Part shown: piece by piece, positions 26,983 to 37,907 of the stretch
Numbering within the stretch: the first letter of the stretch is position 1
Layout: each line of letters opens with the position of its first letter
Assembly: GCA_945872065.1 (NCBI GenBank)
Contig: CAMBYH010000003.1
Span: 32,152-96,151, forward strand
DNA length: 64,000 bases
From: Arsukibacterium tuosuense
Lineage (GTDB): Bacteria > Pseudomonadota > Gammaproteobacteria > Steroidobacterales > GCA-2729495
Direction: 5' to 3'
Translations under genes and position numbers: made by a program
The notes under the pieces: generated by a model
Database searches by the model: none
Told to the model about the DNA's origin: nothing
What the model saw: only the letters and a program-made list of their open reading frames with translations

Positions 26983-28469
26983 ACCTCGCCAGCATCAGCA
27001 CCATGGATCTGCACAAACTGTTCAAAGGGCTTGGCGCTGAAGCGCCGAGCCTCGACGTGGCAGACATCACGCTGGACAGCCGGACGGCGGTCCGCCACGG
27101 ACTCTTTATCGCCTGTCGTGGCACCCGCGCGCATGGCCTCGATCATGTCGGTGATGCGCTGCGCGCCGGAGTTGACGCGGTGGCCTGGGAGTCGGGCGAG
27201 TCGCGACCGGCCCCGGCGTTGCCTGCTGGCGTCGCCAGCCTGGCCGTGCCCCGGCTGCGGGAGCAGCTCGGCGAAGTGGCCAATCGCTTCTTCGCCCGGC
27301 CGTCGGAGGCGCTCCGGGTCCTGGGCATCACCGGTACCAATGGCAAGACCACTACCGGCTGGCTCGTCACCCAGGCGATTGGTCACCTCGGTGGCAGCGC
27401 GGGCTATCTGGGCACCCTGGGTCACGGCCTGAATGGTCAGCTGAGTCCGGCAGTGCTGACGACGCCCGACTGCATCAGCTTCCACCGGCAGCTGCGGGAA
27501 CTCGCTGACGCGGGCGCCGGGTACGTAGTTGCCGAAGTGTCGTCCCACGCCCTGGATCAGGAGCGGGTGGCCGGCGTGCGCTTTGCCACGGTGGTGTTCA
27601 CCAACCTGACGCGGGATCACCTGGACTATCACGCCGACCTGGCTGCTTACGGGGCCGCGAAGGCGCGGCTGTTTGCCCTGGGCGCGGAGACTGCCGTCAT
27701 CAACCTCGACGATGCCTTTGGCCAGGCCCTGGCAGCACGGCTGCCGGCGGGCGTGAGGCTTACGGGCGTTACTCTCGCGGGCCGGGCCGGTGCGACGATC
27801 GCCGGCGTCCTGAAAGCCGTCGCGCCCGAAGGTCTCGTGCTCGAACTGCGCGCTGGCCAGGATGTCGTGCGCCTGGATAGCCCGCTCTGGGGCCGATTCA
27901 ACGCGGAAAATCTCCTTCTCGCTGCGGGGATTCTGGTGGCCCAGGGCTGGTCCCTGGCAGAAGCGGCTGCTGCCCTTCGCCAGTGTGTTGCGCCGCCCGG
28001 CCGCATGGAGCGCGTGCCGTCGATGGCCCATCAGCCTACTGTCCTTGTGGATTTTGCCCACACGCCGGATGCGCTGCGCAAGGCCATCAGTGCGGTTCGC
28101 GAGCACTGTGCCGGGGCCATCTGGTGCGTGTTCGGCTGTGGAGGTGACCGGGACCGGGGCAAGCGCCCAGAGATGGGCGCAGCAGCCATGCATGCCAACC
28201 ACGTGATCATCACGGATGACAATCCGCGCACCGAAGACCCGCAGCAGATCATCGCTGACATTCTTTCGGGCGTCGCTTCACTGGATCGGCTGCAGGTAGT
28301 ACCGGACCGCGCGGCCGCGATCCAGCGGGCGATCCGTCTGGCCCGGCCGGGTGACGCCGTACTCATTGCCGGCAAGGGTCACGAGACCGTGCAGATCACT
28401 GGCGACGAGCGCCGGCTCTTCTCCGATGTAGAGGTTGCCCGTTCAGCACTCAAGGCCGGGGAAACATGA
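26979..28469 (+). CDS. murE: UDP-MurNAc-L-Ala-D-Glu:meso-diaminopimelate ligase MurE
   Basis: The 496-residue Mur ligase has the ATP loop GTNGKTTT (119-126), the second conserved segment VAEVSSHALDQERVAGVRF, and near the C-terminus the DNPR motif in IITDDNPRTEDP, which is the meso-DAP-specific version (lysine-adding enzymes carry a different motif). It adds the third residue of the stem peptide in the cytoplasm. The N-terminal domain LDSRTAVRHGLFIACRG binds UDP-MurNAc. Confidence 0.96.
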   Translation: MNLASISTMDLHKLFKGLGAEAPSLDVADITLDSRTAVRHGLFIACRGTRAHGLDHVGDALRAGVDAVAWESGESRPAPALPAGVASLAVPRLREQLGEVANRFFARPSEALRVLGITGTNGKTTTGWLVTQAIGHLGGSAGYLGTLGHGLNGQLSPAVLTTPDCISFHRQLRELADAGAGYVVAEVSSHALDQERVAGVRFATVVFTNLTRDHLDYHADLAAYGAAKARLFALGAETAVINLDDAFGQALAARLPAGVRLTGVTLAGRAGATIAGVLKAVAPEGLVLELRAGQDVVRLDSPLWGRFNAENLLLAAGILVAQGWSLAEAAAALRQCVAPPGRMERVPSMAHQPTVLVDFAHTPDALRKAISAVREHCAGAIWCVFGCGGDRDRGKRPEMGAAAMHANHVIITDDNPRTEDPQQIIADILSGVASLDRLQVVPDRAAAIQRAIRLARPGDAVLIAGKGHETVQITGDERRLFSDVEVARSALKAGET

Positions 28470-29860
28470 CGATGGCCACGCTAGCCTGGGTAGCCGAGGC
28501 TGCGGGCGGGAAACTTGTCGGGCCCGACGTGGGCTTCGACTCTGTCAGCACCGATACCCGCAGCATCGGGCCGGGCCAGTTGTTCATTGCGCTCCGGGGG
28601 GTGCGTTACGACGCGGCGGCTTTCGTGCACACCGCGGCGGAGCAGGGCGCCGTCGCCGCCGTCGTGGAGTCCAGTCAGCCGGTGGCCATACCCCAGGTGG
28701 TGGTCGCCGACGCCGGCAAGGCCCTGCGGGACCTTGCCACCGTCTGGCGCCAGCGTTTCACGATTCCGGTCCTGGGGGTCACCGGGAGCAACGGCAAGAC
28801 CACGCTGAAGGAAATGATGGGCACCATCATGCGTGCCCATGTTCGCCAGCCCGGCGAAGACGGCGGGGTGCTCGTCACCTGGGGCAATCTCAACAACCAC
28901 GTTGGCGTACCCATCACCCTGCTGTGGCTGAACGCGACGCACCGCGCGGCGGTTATCGAGATGGGGGCCAGCGGTACCGGCGATATCGCCCTGCTGACGG
29001 CCATCGCCCGGCCTACGGTGGCGGTCCTTACCAATGCCGGGCCTGCCCACCTGGCCGGGTTCGGCGGGACCATCCGGGGCGTTGCCGAGGGCAAGGGCGA
29101 GCTGTTTGCCGGCCTGGACCCCGGCGCCCTGGCGGTCGTGAACCGGGACGACCCGTTCCATGCCTACTGGCGGGGCCTGCGGCAGGACGTTCGCTACCGC
29201 TCCTTCGGCCTCGACCCGGCGGCGGACTTTCGCGCCATCGAGATTGCTGCGACCAACGGCGACGGCCAGCATTTCCGGCTCGTGTCCCCCGTGGGCGACG
29301 TCGTGATTCGCCTGCCCATGGCCGGTGCTCACAACATCCAGAATGCGCTGGCCGCTGCGGCCGCGACGACCGCGGCGGGTGCCACGCTGGACGCCGTCCG
29401 CGACGGGCTCAACCGCATGGTCAACGTGAAGGGCCGTCTGCGGCCAGAGCCCGGCCCTGCCGGCAGCACCATCTACGACGACAGCTACAACGCAAATCCC
29501 GGCTCCGTCGGCGCCGCCATCCACTTCCTTGCCAGCCTTTCCGGGAAGCGCTGGTTCGTGCTGGGTGACATGGCTGAGCTGGGTCCCACTGCCGTCGAGT
29601 TGCATCGGGATATCGGTGCGCTGGCTGCCCGCTGCGGCATTGACCGGTTCTACGCGGTCGGCCCGCTGGCCCAGCACGCCGCCGAAGCCTTCGGTCCCCG
29701 GGCCCATTGGGCGGCGGACGTGGTCACCATGGCCGACACGATTCGCCCGGAGCTCACTCCGGACGTCCGCCTGCTCGTCAAGGGATCCCGGAGTGCGGGT
29801 CTCGAACGCCTGGTGAAGGCCCTGAACGGCGAGACCGCCGACGACGGAGGCGCGCACTGA
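28466..29860 (+). CDS. murF: UDP-MurNAc-tripeptide:D-Ala-D-Ala ligase MurF
   Basis: The 464-residue Mur ligase has [20 protein letters not shown], the ATP loop [14 protein letters not shown], and [16 protein letters not shown]; the C-terminal domain starts at [12 protein letters not shown], typical of MurF. It finishes UDP-MurNAc-pentapeptide using D-Ala-D-Ala from Ddl in this cluster. It overlaps murE by 4 nt and its stop shares one base with the mraY ATG (TGATG). Confidence 0.96.
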   Translation: MTMATLAWVAEAAGGKLVGPDVGFDSVSTDTRSIGPGQLFIALRGVRYDAAAFVHTAAEQGAVAAVVESSQPVAIPQVVVADAGKALRDLATVWRQRFTIPVLGVTGSNGKTTLKEMMGTIMRAHVRQPGEDGGVLVTWGNLNNHVGVPITLLWLNATHRAAVIEMGASGTGDIALLTAIARPTVAVLTNAGPAHLAGFGGTIRGVAEGKGELFAGLDPGALAVVNRDDPFHAYWRGLRQDVRYRSFGLDPAADFRAIEIAATNGDGQHFRLVSPVGDVVIRLPMAGAHNIQNALAAAAATTAAGATLDAVRDGLNRMVNVKGRLRPEPGPAGSTIYDDSYNANPGSVGAAIHFLASLSGKRWFVLGDMAELGPTAVELHRDIGALAARCGIDRFYAVGPLAQHAAEAFGPRAHWAADVVTMADTIRPELTPDVRLLVKGSRSAGLERLVKALNGETADDGGAH

Positions 29861-30942
29861 TGCTCCTGTTCCTTGCCGAGACGCTGACGCCCCTGATCTC
29901 CGGCTTCAACGCCCTGACCTATCTGACCCTGCGGGCCATTCTGGCGGCACTGACGGCGCTGGCCATGGCACTCCTGCTCGGCCCCGCCCTGATCCGGCGG
30001 CTGACGCTCCGGCAGATTGGCCAGAACGTCCGGGATGATGGCCCCCAGAGCCACCTGCAGAAGGCCGGGACCCCGACCATGGGCGGCACGCTGATTCTCC
30101 TCGCGATCCTGGTCAGCACGCTGCTCTGGGCTGACCTGCGCAGCGTCTTCGTCTGGGTCGTGGTTGGCGTCACGATGGCCTATGGCCTGATCGGTTTCGC
30201 CGACGACTATCGCAAGCTGGTCCTGAAGAATCCCAAGGGCCTCTCGGCCGGGCAGAAGCTCTTCTGGCAGCTGCTCGTGGCGCTCGGTGCCGGCGTGATC
30301 CTCTACCTGCGGGCCGACTCGCCCCAGTCGACGGCCCTGCTCATCCCCTACCTCAAGGACGTGGTGATTCCCTTAGGCTGGCTCTTCGTTCCGTTTGCCT
30401 GCCTCGTCATTGTCGGCACCAGCAATGCGGTCAACCTGACTGACGGCCTGGATGGCCTCGCCATCATGCCGACCGTTCTGGTGGGCGGGGCCCTGGGAAT
30501 CTTTGCCTGGGTGGCGGGTAACGCCATCTTCGCGCGCTATCTCGGCGTGCCCTACGTGGCCGGTGCAGGCGAGCTGCTGGTGTTCTGCGCTGCCATTGCG
30601 GGCGCTGGGCTGGGCTTTCTCTGGTTCAACACGTACCCGGCCCAGGTCTTCATGGGCGACATCGGCGCCCTGTCCCTCGGCGGCGCCCTGGGCGCGGTGG
30701 CGGTCGTCGTCCGCCAGGAAGTGGTCCTGCTGATCATGGGCGGGATCTTCGTCGCCGAAACCGTGTCGGTGATGATGCAGGTGGCCTCGTTCAAGATGAC
30801 CGGGAAGCGCATCTTCCGCATGGCACCCCTGCATCACCACTTCGAACTCAAGGGCTGGGCGGAGCCCAAGGTGATCGTGCGCTTCTGGATCATCACGGTG
30901 ATCCTCGTCCTCGTTGGCCTGTCGAGCCTGAAGATCCGATGA
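29860..30942 (+). CDS. mraY: Phospho-N-acetylmuramoyl-pentapeptide-transferase MraY
   Basis: The 360-residue integral membrane enzyme (about ten helices) has [29 protein letters not shown], the catalytic aspartates GFADDYRKL and [16 protein letters not shown], and [13 protein letters not shown]. It makes lipid I on the inner face of the cytoplasmic membrane. The start at 29860 is fixed by the TGATG junction with murF; an open frame upstream is out of place inside murF. Confidence 0.97.
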   Translation: MLLFLAETLTPLISGFNALTYLTLRAILAALTALAMALLLGPALIRRLTLRQIGQNVRDDGPQSHLQKAGTPTMGGTLILLAILVSTLLWADLRSVFVWVVVGVTMAYGLIGFADDYRKLVLKNPKGLSAGQKLFWQLLVALGAGVILYLRADSPQSTALLIPYLKDVVIPLGWLFVPFACLVIVGTSNAVNLTDGLDGLAIMPTVLVGGALGIFAWVAGNAIFARYLGVPYVAGAGELLVFCAAIAGAGLGFLWFNTYPAQVFMGDIGALSLGGALGAVAVVVRQEVVLLIMGGIFVAETVSVMMQVASFKMTGKRIFRMAPLHHHFELKGWAEPKVIVRFWIITVILVLVGLSSLKIR

Positions 30943-32333
30943 TGATGGCTGCTGCACCAAGGGAAGCCCGCATGCCGTCGAACCGTCAGTCCGGTGGCGC
31001 CACGCTGGTGCTCGGTATGGGGGGTACCGGCGTGTCCTGTGCCCGGTTCCTCGCGGCCCGGGGCGTCAGGGCTGTCTTCGCCGATACCCGTGCGCTGCCG
31101 CCCGGGCTGGCTGCGATTCGCGCCGCGATGCCGGCAGCAGAGATCCTTTCAGCCGGGCCACCAACGGCGGTTCCTGCGGGCGTCGACCGGATCCTCGTCT
31201 CTCCCGGCGTCGACCTCCGGTTGCCAGTTCTGGCTGCTGCCCGCCAACAGGGCATCCCGGTGCTCAGTGACATCGACCTGTTCGCCGGCGAAGCGTCGGC
31301 GCCGATCACGGCGATCACCGGCTCCAACGGCAAGAGCACGGTGACGTCCATGGTCGGGGCCATGCTCAAGGGCGCCGGTGTGCGGGCGGCCGTGGGTGGC
31401 AACCTGGGGACTCCCGCGCTGGAACTCCTGGACCCGGCCGTCGAGCAGTACGTGCTGGAGCTCTCCAGCTTTCAGCTCGAACGAAGCGCGCCAGTGCCGG
31501 CTGCAGCAGCTGTCGTGTTGAACATCACTCCGGATCATCTGGATGTCCACGGCGACATGGCGGCCTACCGCCTCGCCAAGGCGCGCATCTATGCCCGTTG
31601 CCAGCTCGCTGTGGTCAACCGGGATGCGCCCGAGCTGGCAGCCCTCGTCCCAGCGGGAATCTCCACCCTGAGTTTCGGCCTGGATGCCCCAGCGGGGCAG
31701 AACTACGGACTGGTGGTGCGGGACGACGGCCCCTGGCTGGCCCGGGGCCCGGAGCCCCTGTTACCCGTCGCCGAGCTGCAGGTCACTGGCCGGCACAACG
31801 TCTCAAATGCCCTGGCGGCGCTCGCCCTCTGCAGTGGCAGCGGTACCTCTGTATATGAGTTGTTGCCGGGGTTGCGCGCCTACCAGTCTTTGCCGCACCG
31901 CATGACGATGATCGCCCGATGGGCGGGCGTGAACTGGATAGACGACTCCAAGGCCACCAACGTCGGGGCAGCGGTCACCAGTGTCGGCAGCGTTCCCGGA
32001 CCGCTGGTGCTCATTGCAGGGGGTGATGCCAAGGGCGCGAGTTTCGAGACCCTGGCGGCGGCGTTGAGAGGCCGGGAGTGTATTGCGGTGCTGCTCGGGC
32101 GGGACCGGGAGGTGCTGGCGGCCGAGCTGGCGACCGTGTGTCCCGTGCACCTCGTCGCCGACATGCAGCTGGCTGTGAGCAAGGCAGCGTCCCTTGCCCA
32201 TCCTGGCTGGACAGTGCTGCTGGCCCCGGCCTGCAGCAGCCTCGACATGTATCGGGATTACGCGGCCCGGGGCACAGCGTTTGCGCTGGCCGTCCGCAGC
32301 CTCGCGGCCAACGCCAGCGGCGGGACCCCATGA
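30939..32333 (+). CDS. murD: UDP-MurNAc-L-Ala:D-Glu ligase MurD
   Basis: The 464-residue ligase has [22 protein letters not shown], the ATP loop [15 protein letters not shown] and the [17 protein letters not shown] segment typical of MurD, followed by [14 protein letters not shown]. The C-terminal domain contains [12 protein letters not shown] codons at 30939, 30942, 30945 and 30972 are possible; the family start is about ten residues before ATLVLG, favouring 30972, but the 4-nt overlap with mraY favours 30939. Confidence 0.95.
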   Translation: MMMAAAPREARMPSNRQSGGATLVLGMGGTGVSCARFLAARGVRAVFADTRALPPGLAAIRAAMPAAEILSAGPPTAVPAGVDRILVSPGVDLRLPVLAAARQQGIPVLSDIDLFAGEASAPITAITGSNGKSTVTSMVGAMLKGAGVRAAVGGNLGTPALELLDPAVEQYVLELSSFQLERSAPVPAAAAVVLNITPDHLDVHGDMAAYRLAKARIYARCQLAVVNRDAPELAALVPAGISTLSFGLDAPAGQNYGLVVRDDGPWLARGPEPLLPVAELQVTGRHNVSNALAALALCSGSGTSVYELLPGLRAYQSLPHRMTMIARWAGVNWIDDSKATNVGAAVTSVGSVPGPLVLIAGGDAKGASFETLAAALRGRECIAVLLGRDREVLAAELATVCPVHLVADMQLAVSKAASLAHPGWTVLLAPACSSLDMYRDYAARGTAFALAVRSLAANASGGTP

Positions 32334-33505
32334 GTACGCGGCAGCTCGCCATACCCGGGCAGGACCGTCCCGATGCCCTGCTCATCGGGGTCACAGCAAT
32401 CCTTTTGACGGTTGGCCTGCTGATGGTGACGTCGGCGTCGATCGCGCTGGCTGACCGTGAGTACGGCAATGCCTTCTACTTTCTTGAACGTCAGCTGATA
32501 GCAGCCGTTCTGGGGCTGGCTGCCGGCTTCTGCCTGCTCAAGATCCCCACCCGGCTGTGGCAAAGCCTCGGTTCCTGGCTCGCAGGTCTGGCCCTGGCAC
32601 TCCTCGTGATCGTGCTCATACCCGGGGTTGGCCACACCGCCAACGGCAGCACCCGCTGGCTCAGCGTGGCCGGAATCAATATTGTCCAGGTGAGTGAGCC
32701 AGCCCGGCTCATGCTGCTCATCTACGTCGCCGACTACGCGGTGCGCCGGAACCAGGAACTGCGGAGCGGATTTCTTGGTCTGGTGAAGCCCCTGCTGATC
32801 GTGGGCGCAGCCGCCGGCCTGCTGCTCATGCAGCCGGATTTCGGCTCGGCGGTGTTGCTGCTCGGCATGTCCTTTGCGGTGCTGTTCATAGCCGGCGCCC
32901 GGGTTCGTGATGTGCTGGCCCTGATCGTGCCCGTAGTCCTGTTGTTCGCGGCCCTCGCCAGGTTCTCTCCCTACCGCATGCGGCGGCTGATGGGGTTCTG
33001 GAACCCCTGGGCCGATCCCTACGGCGATGGTTTCCAGCTCACCCAGTCCCTGATTGCCATCGGCACCGGGGAATGGACGGGACTGGGCCTTGGCGCCAGC
33101 GTGCAGAAACTTTTCTACCTGCCCGAGGCCCACACCGACTTCATCTTCGCGGTGATTGCCGAGGAGTTTGGCTTGGTGGGCAGCCTGGTGATGATCGCGC
33201 TCTACGGGGTCCTGATCTGGCGCGCGCTGGCCATCGCCCGCGCTGCTGCCGCCCGGGAGGCAAACTTTCAGGCGTATGTGGCCTTCGGTCTCGGCATCTG
33301 GCTTGCCATCCAGGTCCTGATCAATCTGGGCGTCAACATGGGCGTGCTGCCGACCAAGGGGCTGACGTTGCCCCTGGTCAGCTTCGGCCGCAGTTCACTG
33401 ATTGTGACTCTGGCGGCGCTCGGCCTGCTCCTGCGCGTCGATCTGGAGAATCGCGGTCTGGCGGGCACCACCGGCCGGCGCGTTAACGGCAGGGTCGCGC
33501 GATGA
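32330..33505 (+). CDS. ftsW: Septal peptidoglycan glycosyltransferase FtsW
   Basis: The 391-residue SEDS protein has about ten membrane helices. Typical motifs are FYFLERQLIAAVLGLAAGF, GVGHTANGSTRWLSVAGI, EPARLMLLIYVADYAVRR, LMQPDFGSAVLL, and the extracellular-loop segment YLPEAHTDFIFAVIAEEFGLVG, and NMGVLPTKGLTLPLVSFG. It polymerises glycan strands with FtsI. The start at 32330 is chosen from the 4-nt overlap with murD. Confidence 0.96.
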   Translation: MSTRQLAIPGQDRPDALLIGVTAILLTVGLLMVTSASIALADREYGNAFYFLERQLIAAVLGLAAGFCLLKIPTRLWQSLGSWLAGLALALLVIVLIPGVGHTANGSTRWLSVAGINIVQVSEPARLMLLIYVADYAVRRNQELRSGFLGLVKPLLIVGAAAGLLLMQPDFGSAVLLLGMSFAVLFIAGARVRDVLALIVPVVLLFAALARFSPYRMRRLMGFWNPWADPYGDGFQLTQSLIAIGTGEWTGLGLGASVQKLFYLPEAHTDFIFAVIAEEFGLVGSLVMIALYGVLIWRALAIARAAAAREANFQAYVAFGLGIWLAIQVLINLGVNMGVLPTKGLTLPLVSFGRSSLIVTLAALGLLLRVDLENRGLAGTTGRRVNGRVAR

Positions 33506-34599
33506 GCCAGGCCCCGGTCCTCATCATGGCGGGCGGCACCGGCGGACACGTTTTCCCGGCGCTGGCCGTCGCCCGTGCGCTGCGCCTTCGCAACGAGCAG
33601 GTGGTGTGGCTCGGCACCGAGCGGGGCATCGAATCCCGGGTTGTGCCCCCCGAGGGCTTTCCGCTGGCAACGGTGCGCGTCCAGGCACTGCGCGGCAAGG
33701 GCGTACTCAGCTGGCTGCTCGCCCCGGTGCGGATCCTCATCGCCGTGGCGGATGCCATGAGTGTGGTGCGGCGGTGCCGGCCCAAGGTGGTCCTGGGCAT
33801 GGGCGGCTACACGGCGGGGCCGGGCGGTCTCGCTGCCTGGCTGCTGCGCCGGCCCCTCGTCATCCACGAACAGAATGCTGTCGCCGGACTAACCAATCGT
33901 CTTCTGGCTGGTTTTGCCCGGGAAGTGCTCCAAGCCTTCCCGGGCAGTTTTTCTCCCAGCGTGAAGACGCGCGTGACCGGTAATCCGGTGCGCGCCGACA
34001 TTGCCGCCCTGCCACCGCCCGCCGCCCGATTCGCCGGCCGCGTCGGGCCGCTGCGCCTGCTCGTCCTTGGCGGCAGCCAGGGCGCCCGCGCACTCAATGC
34101 CACCGTCGCGGCGGCCATTGCGCTCCTGCTGCCGGACCAGCGGCCCGACATCCGCCACCAGGCGGGGGAGGCCACCCGGCCGGTGGCCGAGGCGGCTTAT
34201 CAGGCTGCCGGCGTGGAGGCCCTCGTGGTGCCGTTCATCACTGACATGGCAGAAGCCTACGGCTGGGCGGACGTCGTCCTGGCCCGGTCCGGCGCGCTGA
34301 CCGTAGCCGAACTGGCGGCCGCCGGCGTCGGTGCGGTGCTGGTGCCATTTCCAGCCGCCGTCGACGATCACCAGACCCGCAATGCGGCTTGGCTGGTCGA
34401 CGCCGGCGCCGCCACGCTCCTGCCCCAGTCCGAGCTGACCCCCAGCCGGCTGGCCGCGGAACTTCGGGCCTATGTAGTGAACCGCGACCTGGTCCTCGCG
34501 CGGGCCGAGCGGGCCCGGTCCCTGGCCATGCCCCAGGCAACGGAGACCATCGTTGCCGCCTGTCTTGCTGCTGCGACAGGAGGGAGCCGCAATGCGTGA
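33502..34599 (+). CDS. murG: Lipid II-forming N-acetylglucosaminyltransferase MurG
   Basis: The 365-residue GT-B enzyme has the first glycine-rich loop [19 protein letters not shown], the third G-loop [28 protein letters not shown] and [31 protein letters not shown], the UDP-GlcNAc binding region. It adds GlcNAc to lipid I at the inner face of the membrane. It overlaps ftsW by 4 nt and murC by 8 nt. Confidence 0.96.
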   Translation: MSQAPVLIMAGGTGGHVFPALAVARALRLRNEQVVWLGTERGIESRVVPPEGFPLATVRVQALRGKGVLSWLLAPVRILIAVADAMSVVRRCRPKVVLGMGGYTAGPGGLAAWLLRRPLVIHEQNAVAGLTNRLLAGFAREVLQAFPGSFSPSVKTRVTGNPVRADIAALPPPAARFAGRVGPLRLLVLGGSQGARALNATVAAAIALLLPDQRPDIRHQAGEATRPVAEAAYQAAGVEALVVPFITDMAEAYGWADVVLARSGALTVAELAAAGVGAVLVPFPAAVDDHQTRNAAWLVDAGAATLLPQSELTPSRLAAELRAYVVNRDLVLARAERARSLAMPQATETIVAACLAAATGGSRNA

Positions 34600-36019
34600 C
34601 CGGATGCGCCGGATTAACCGGATCCATCTTGTGGGCATTGGCGGCGTCGGGATGGGCGGTATCGCCGAGGTGCTGCTGAACCTCGGCTATGCCGTGCAGG
34701 GCTCAGACCTGAAGGAGTCGGCGGTGACGCGGCGGCTGACCCGGCTTGGTGCCCTGGTGCACATCGGCCACCGGGCGGAGAACGTCGGCGAGGCTGACGT
34801 GGTGGTCGTCTCCACGGCGGTGGCAGATGACAACCCGGAAGTCCTGGTGGCCCGGGCCGCGCGCAAGCCAGTCGTGCAGCGGGCCGAGATGCTGGGCGAG
34901 CTCATGCGCTTTCGGCATGCCATCGCGGTTTCCGGCAGCCACGGCAAGACCACCACGACCAGCCTCATCGCCAGCGTTCTGGCTGAGGCGGGCCAGGATC
35001 CCACCTTTATCATCGGTGGCCGGCTGAAGAGTGCCGACTCCAACGGCCGCCTGGGCGCGGGCCGTTACCTGGTGGCTGAAGCGGACGAGAGTGATGCGTC
35101 CTTCATCCACCTGCAGCCCATGGTTGCTGTCGTTACCAACATCGACAATGACCATCTGGCTACCTACGGCGGCGATATGGAGCGCCTCCGCCACACTTTT
35201 GTGGAGTTTCTCCACAACCTGCCCTTTTACGGACTGGCCGTGGTCTGCCTGGATGATCCGGGCGTGCGCCAGATTCTTCCCCTGCTGCACAGGGCTACCC
35301 TGACCTACGGCTTCTCCCCCGAGGCGGATGTCCGGGTCGAGGACTGGGTGCGGGACGGGCTCCGGTCCCGCTTCACTGTCGTGCGCCCCGGTGCGGCGCC
35401 TCTCCCGGTCATCCTCAACCTGCCTGGCCGCCACAATGTGCTGAATGCCCTTGCGGCGGTCGCCATAGCCCGGGATCTGGAACTGGACGATGCAGCCTGC
35501 CAGCAGGCCCTTGCCAGTTTTGAGGGCGTGGACCGGCGTCTCCAGGTGCTGGGTGAGATCGCCCTCGCCGGCAAGCGGGTTGTGCTGGTGGACGACTACG
35601 GTCACCACCCGACCGAGATTGCCGCGACTATCGAGGCCGTCCGTCAGGCCTGGCCGGCCCGGCGGCTGGTCGTAGCCTTCCAGCCCCACCGCTACTCCCG
35701 GACCCGGGATCTCCTCGATGACTTCGCCGAGGCCCTGTCGGCCGCCGACCGGTTGCTGGTCACCGAGATCTACGCCGCCGGTGAGGCGCCCATTGCGGGC
35801 GCCGATGGCCGGGCCATCTGCCGCGCGATTCGCAGTCGCGGGCAGATCGAGCCCGTGTTTGTGCCCCAGATGGAGGAACTTCTGGGGCTGCTGACCAGCG
35901 TGGTTCAGGAAGGCGACGTCGTGCTGACTCTCGGCGCCGGGAGCATCGGCAGCGCGGCACTCGGTCTCCGCGACGCGCACGCCTGTGCAGTGAGTACGCG
36001 CACCGGGGCTTCGGCGTGA
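34592..36019 (+). CDS. murC: UDP-MurNAc:L-alanine ligase MurC
   Basis: The 475-residue ligase has [18 protein letters not shown], the ATP loop [27 protein letters not shown] and [24 protein letters not shown] and [12 protein letters not shown] lie in the C-terminal domain. It adds the first residue of the stem peptide. The ATG at 34592 is chosen because GGAGG lies 7 nt upstream; the longer open frame begins at 34553 inside murG. Confidence 0.97.
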   Translation: MRDRMRRINRIHLVGIGGVGMGGIAEVLLNLGYAVQGSDLKESAVTRRLTRLGALVHIGHRAENVGEADVVVVSTAVADDNPEVLVARAARKPVVQRAEMLGELMRFRHAIAVSGSHGKTTTTSLIASVLAEAGQDPTFIIGGRLKSADSNGRLGAGRYLVAEADESDASFIHLQPMVAVVTNIDNDHLATYGGDMERLRHTFVEFLHNLPFYGLAVVCLDDPGVRQILPLLHRATLTYGFSPEADVRVEDWVRDGLRSRFTVVRPGAAPLPVILNLPGRHNVLNALAAVAIARDLELDDAACQQALASFEGVDRRLQVLGEIALAGKRVVLVDDYGHHPTEIAATIEAVRQAWPARRLVVAFQPHRYSRTRDLLDDFAEALSAADRLLVTEIYAAGEAPIAGADGRAICRAIRSRGQIEPVFVPQMEELLGLLTSVVQEGDVVLTLGAGSIGSAALGLRDAHACAVSTRTGASA

Positions 36020-36948
36020 TGACAGCGACGCGTGAACCTGCCGGCAAGTTGCTCCGTAACGAGCCGATGTCGAAACACACAACATGGCGCGTCGGCGGGC
36101 CCGCAGACGTGTATTATTCGCCGCGTTGTCGTGATGAACTTTTGGATTTTCTCCGCAGCCTCGATGCGGACACGCCGGTTTGCTGGGTCGGCCTCGGAAG
36201 CAACCTCCTGGTGCGGGACGGTGGCATCAGGGGCGCGGTCATTGCTACGGGACAGGCGCTGAACGGGCTCCGCAATCTGGGTGGCGGGGTTATCGAGGCC
36301 GAGGCTGGTGTGCCGTGCACGGTGGTGGCGCGGCAGTGCAGTCGCTGGGAACTGGGGCCGGCCGAGTTTTTTGCAGGGATTCCGGGCACCGTGGGTGGGG
36401 CGCTCCGGATGAACGCGGGGGCTTTTGGCGGTGAAACCTGGGCCAAAGTCATCGACGTCGATGTGGTTGATCGCAGCGGGACCATGCGCACCCGTGGGCG
36501 AGAAGACTATCGGGTCGGTTACCGGGACGTGCGCGGTCCGCTAGAGGAGTGGTTCCTGGCTGCGCGATTCAAGTTTGACGAACACTACACGGCGGCCGCG
36601 GACCGCATCCGCACACTTGTCTCTGAGCGCAAGGCGAGCCAGCCCCTGGGGCTCCCCAGCTGCGGTTCCGTCTTCAAGAACCCCCCGGGCGACCATGCCG
36701 CGCGTCTCATCGAGGCTGCCGGACTCAAGGGCACCCGTATCGGCGGTGCCGAGGTGTCGCCGAAGCATGCCAATTTCATCATCAATACGGGCGGGGCGAC
36801 CGCTGCCGATATTGAGACGCTCATATTAAAGGTCCGCGCTACTGTCGAAGCCCGCCACGGCGTGCGGCTCGACACCGAAGTTCAGTTTGTGGGCGAGCCC
36901 CTCAACCCCGCGGCCGGCCCTGCCGGGCGGGAAGGGGGCCTCTCGTGA
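36016..36948 (+). CDS. murB: UDP-N-acetylenolpyruvoylglucosamine reductase MurB
   Basis: The 310-residue flavoprotein has [41 protein letters not shown] (as [12 protein letters not shown]), [18 protein letters not shown] and the type I elements [10 protein letters not shown] and [21 protein letters not shown] with the catalytic serine (GSVFKNP). It reduces the MurA product with NADPH. A GTG at 36016 overlaps murC by 4 nt; an ATG follows directly at 36019. Confidence 0.96.
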   Translation: MMTATREPAGKLLRNEPMSKHTTWRVGGPADVYYSPRCRDELLDFLRSLDADTPVCWVGLGSNLLVRDGGIRGAVIATGQALNGLRNLGGGVIEAEAGVPCTVVARQCSRWELGPAEFFAGIPGTVGGALRMNAGAFGGETWAKVIDVDVVDRSGTMRTRGREDYRVGYRDVRGPLEEWFLAARFKFDEHYTAAADRIRTLVSERKASQPLGLPSCGSVFKNPPGDHAARLIEAAGLKGTRIGGAEVSPKHANFIINTGGATAADIETLILKVRATVEARHGVRLDTEVQFVGEPLNPAAGPAGREGGLS

Positions 36949-37907
36949 CGACCTCCCGCTATCCCCGGGTGACGGATCCGGGGGCTTTCGGCCGGGTGGT
37001 CGTTCTCATGGGCGGTGAATCGGCCGAGCGGGAGATCTCGCTCCTGACGGGCGATGCGGTGCTCAAGGCCCTGCGGAGCAAGGGCGTTCAGGCCGAAGGC
37101 CTGGATGCAGGCCGGGATCTGGCGGCCCGCCTGACTGCTGGCCGTTACGACCGGGTGTGGATTGCCCTGCATGGCAGGGGTGGGGAAGACGGCACCCTGC
37201 AAGGTCTGCTGACGTTCCTCGGGCTGCCGTTTACCGGTTCCGGTGTGCTCGGGTCCGCCATCAGCATGGACAAGCTCCGGACCAAGCGTCTCTTGCAGGG
37301 CGCGGGCCTGCCAACGCCCCGCTACTGCGTGATCCGGAATGTGGCTGATCTCGCGGAGGCGGGCGAGCAGCTCGGGCTGCCCCTGATGGTCAAGCCCTCC
37401 GATGAGGGCTCCAGCATCGGCATGAGCAAGGTTGAGCGTCCCGACCAGATGCAGGCGGCCTGGGACCTGGCGGCCGGTTTCAACTGCGACGTTTTCGCGG
37501 AAGAGTGGGTGGCCGGCCCCGAGTTCACGGCAGCAATCCTCCACGACCGGGTCCTGCCGCTGATCCGCATCCAGACCGACAGTACGTTCTACGACTACCA
37601 GGCCAAGTACTTCAGCGCCGAGACCCGCTATCTCTGCCCCTGTGGTCTGCCCGCCGAAGGCGAGCGGGAGCTGGCAGACATTGCCCGGGCCGCTTTTGAC
37701 GCCGTGGGCGCCAGAGGCTGGGGCCGGGTCGACATCATGGTCTCTCCCCAGGCCGGTCCGCTGATCCTTGAGATCAATACGGTCCCCGGCATGACCAGTC
37801 ACAGTCTCGTGCCCATGGCAGCGGGGGTTGCGGGCACTGGCTTTGACGATCTCGTCTGGCAGATCCTCGAGACCAGCCTGGCCGCCGTGCCGGGAGTGCC
37901 CGCATGA
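36945..37907 (+). CDS. ddl: D-alanine--D-alanine ligase
   Basis: The 320-residue ATP-grasp enzyme has VVLMGGESAEREISLLTG, IALHGRGGEDGTLQGLLTFLGLPFTGSGV, PLMVKPSDEGSSIGMSKV, YEAKY-like DYQAKYFSAETRYLCPCGLP, and metal-binding LILEINTVPGMTSHSLVPMAA. The Tyr in the DYQAKY loop supports D-Ala as second substrate rather than D-lactate. The GTG start at 36945 overlaps murB by 4 nt. It supplies D-Ala-D-Ala for MurF. Confidence 0.96.
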   Translation: MTTSRYPRVTDPGAFGRVVVLMGGESAEREISLLTGDAVLKALRSKGVQAEGLDAGRDLAARLTAGRYDRVWIALHGRGGEDGTLQGLLTFLGLPFTGSGVLGSAISMDKLRTKRLLQGAGLPTPRYCVIRNVADLAEAGEQLGLPLMVKPSDEGSSIGMSKVERPDQMQAAWDLAAGFNCDVFAEEWVAGPEFTAAILHDRVLPLIRIQTDSTFYDYQAKYFSAETRYLCPCGLPAEGERELADIARAAFDAVGARGWGRVDIMVSPQAGPLILEINTVPGMTSHSLVPMAAGVAGTGFDDLVWQILETSLAAVPGVPA